From Gracilinema caldarium DSM 7334 (lineage in GTDB: Bacteria; Spirochaetota; Spirochaetia; Treponematales; Breznakiellaceae): DNA of 64,000 nucleotides. The stretch is from the NCBI RefSeq assembly GCF_000219725.1, contig NC_015732.1, positions 1,488,001-1,552,000 on the forward strand, read 5' to 3'. The notes under the pieces are model-generated. The model was not told the origin of the DNA. It did not search any database and saw nothing but the letters and a program-made list of their open reading frames with translations. The position numbers and the translations under genes were made by a program. Of the stretch, positions 63,454-64,000 are shown one piece after another; the first letter of the stretch is position 1, and each line of letters opens with the position of its first letter.

Positions 63454-64000
63454 TTAATTGATGTATCGTTCGTAAATCGATGCATCGAGAACTCTTATTT
63501 TAAGTAGGAGTTCATCAATGCGGGATGCATCTTCACCGGCTCTGATATAATGATCGATGAGCCAGAAATACCGATTAATGAGCCTCGGTATCAGTATGTT
63601 CTGCCGTTCAGGTCTGTCCCGTAATTCGTTCTCCAGGGTAAATATGGATTGCTTAAGTTTACCCAGTTCAATTGCTCTCAGTTCCCGTTTGACATTCAAC
63701 ACTCCAAATAACACTCCATATACGGGAATCCATTCCTCCAGTTCAGGGCTTTTATGACCTAAATCCTGAACCTTTTGCTGCAATCGTAGAATAAGATCCG
63801 ATTCCATAGAACGAAGGTCAATCCGTTGGGGATTTATAAAAAAGGCCTCTCGAAAGAGCACCTTTGCAAGCCGAACTTCATCAACCAGTGCATAAACATC
63901 AGCCAATTCTGATATGGTTTCCGCATCATCCTTTTTAGATGCCGCCGCTTCTTCCAGATAGTGCAGGGCTTGTTCAAAGTTTCCCACCCCTTTATAGCAA
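63454..64000 (-). CDS. TPR-containing protein, C-terminal part (5' end outside window)
   Basis: The frame stays open through the right edge of the window; a GTG at 63987 is internal to a TPR helix (the preceding codons read CYKG). About 182 residues are visible: two TPR units (VGNFEQALHYLEEAAASKKD; ISELADVYALVDEVRLAKVL) and then a helical tail. It lies 62 bases upstream of greA on the same strand, probably in the same operon. The role is unknown; TPR proteins next to greA occur in other treponemes. Confidence 0.75.
   Translation of the reverse strand, partial: CYKGVGNFEQALHYLEEAAASKKDDAETISELADVYALVDEVRLAKVLFREAFFINPQRIDLRSMESDLILRLQQKVQDLGHKSPELEEWIPVYGVLFGVLNVKRELRAIELGKLKQSIFTLENELRDRPERQNILIPRLINRYFWLIDHYIRAGEDASRIDELLLKIRVLDASIYERYIN

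Overview
The window is a 64 kb piece of a spirochaete chromosome, most likely a Treponema-like (Treponemataceae) organism of roughly balanced base composition. The evidence is gene order and family type: tamB-bamA-skp-mutS, as around TP0325-TP0328 of T. pallidum; rimP-nusA-infB-rbfA-truB-rpsO-pnp; a ~900-residue GreA carrying a long helical N-terminal region; and many secreted TPR, HEAT, NHL and VWA proteins. Species assignment is inference. I found no rRNA, tRNA or CRISPR. Genes are dense, mostly with ATGA or TGATG overlaps.

Layout. 0-10.4 kb: the 3' end of galK, two TPR proteins, thioredoxin, the ThiI/cysteine-desulfurase pair, an ArsR regulator, fused aspartokinase-homoserine dehydrogenase and an aminotransferase. 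10.4-21.4 kb: a variable surface-glycan island. It holds decayed nucleotidyltransferase (MNT) fragments, a WecA/MraY-like transferase, a wzz remnant, an intact IS3-family element, an rfbA remnant, rfbCDB, a HEPN/MNT toxin-antitoxin pair, and a three-gene phosphonate cassette (PEP mutase, phosphonopyruvate decarboxylase, and a fused cytidylyltransferase/2-aminoethylphosphonate transaminase). A second copy of the MNT 3' end follows the cassette. 21.4-31.6 kb: hisS, coaX, a neuB-like sialate synthase, yebC-ruvC-ruvA-ruvB-queA and tmk. 31.6-42.4 kb: outer-membrane assembly (tamB, bamA, skp), a STAS protein and mutS. 42.5-57 kb: comF, the nusA/infB translation operon, rpsO, pnp, an M16 peptidase, lptF, lptG and tgt. 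57-64 kb: a HEAT-repeat protein, a VWA membrane protein, the large GreA and a partial TPR protein.

How the genes fit together. The cassette should turn phosphoenolpyruvate into CMP-2-aminoethylphosphonate, an activated headgroup for decorating a cell-surface glycan or lipid. It sits beside dTDP-rhamnose genes, a lipid-carrier glycosyl-1-phosphate transferase and a sialate synthase, so the island looks devoted to the envelope. The IS3 copy lies exactly between two 5'-truncated genes (wzz on one strand, rfbA on the other), so it probably marks an IS-mediated deletion that removed the first dTDP-rhamnose enzyme from this locus.

The most interesting general signal is regulatory. At least eight genes (the cysteine desulfurase, arsR, wecA, hepT, ruvA, tmk, tamB, mutS) have a sigma70-like promoter whose -10 box ends only 6-10 bases before the start codon, with no Shine-Dalgarno sequence. 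This predicts leaderless mRNAs. At tmk/tamB two such promoters are interleaved, each with its -35 box inside the other gene. Other items of note are a ~250-base multi-helix RNA candidate before rpsO, a perfect 18-bp hairpin before pnp, a terminator inside the nusA-operon leader, a zinc ribbon at the end of NusA, and a ruvC whose well-placed Shine-Dalgarno points at GTT. All promoter and RNA calls rest on pattern reading only.
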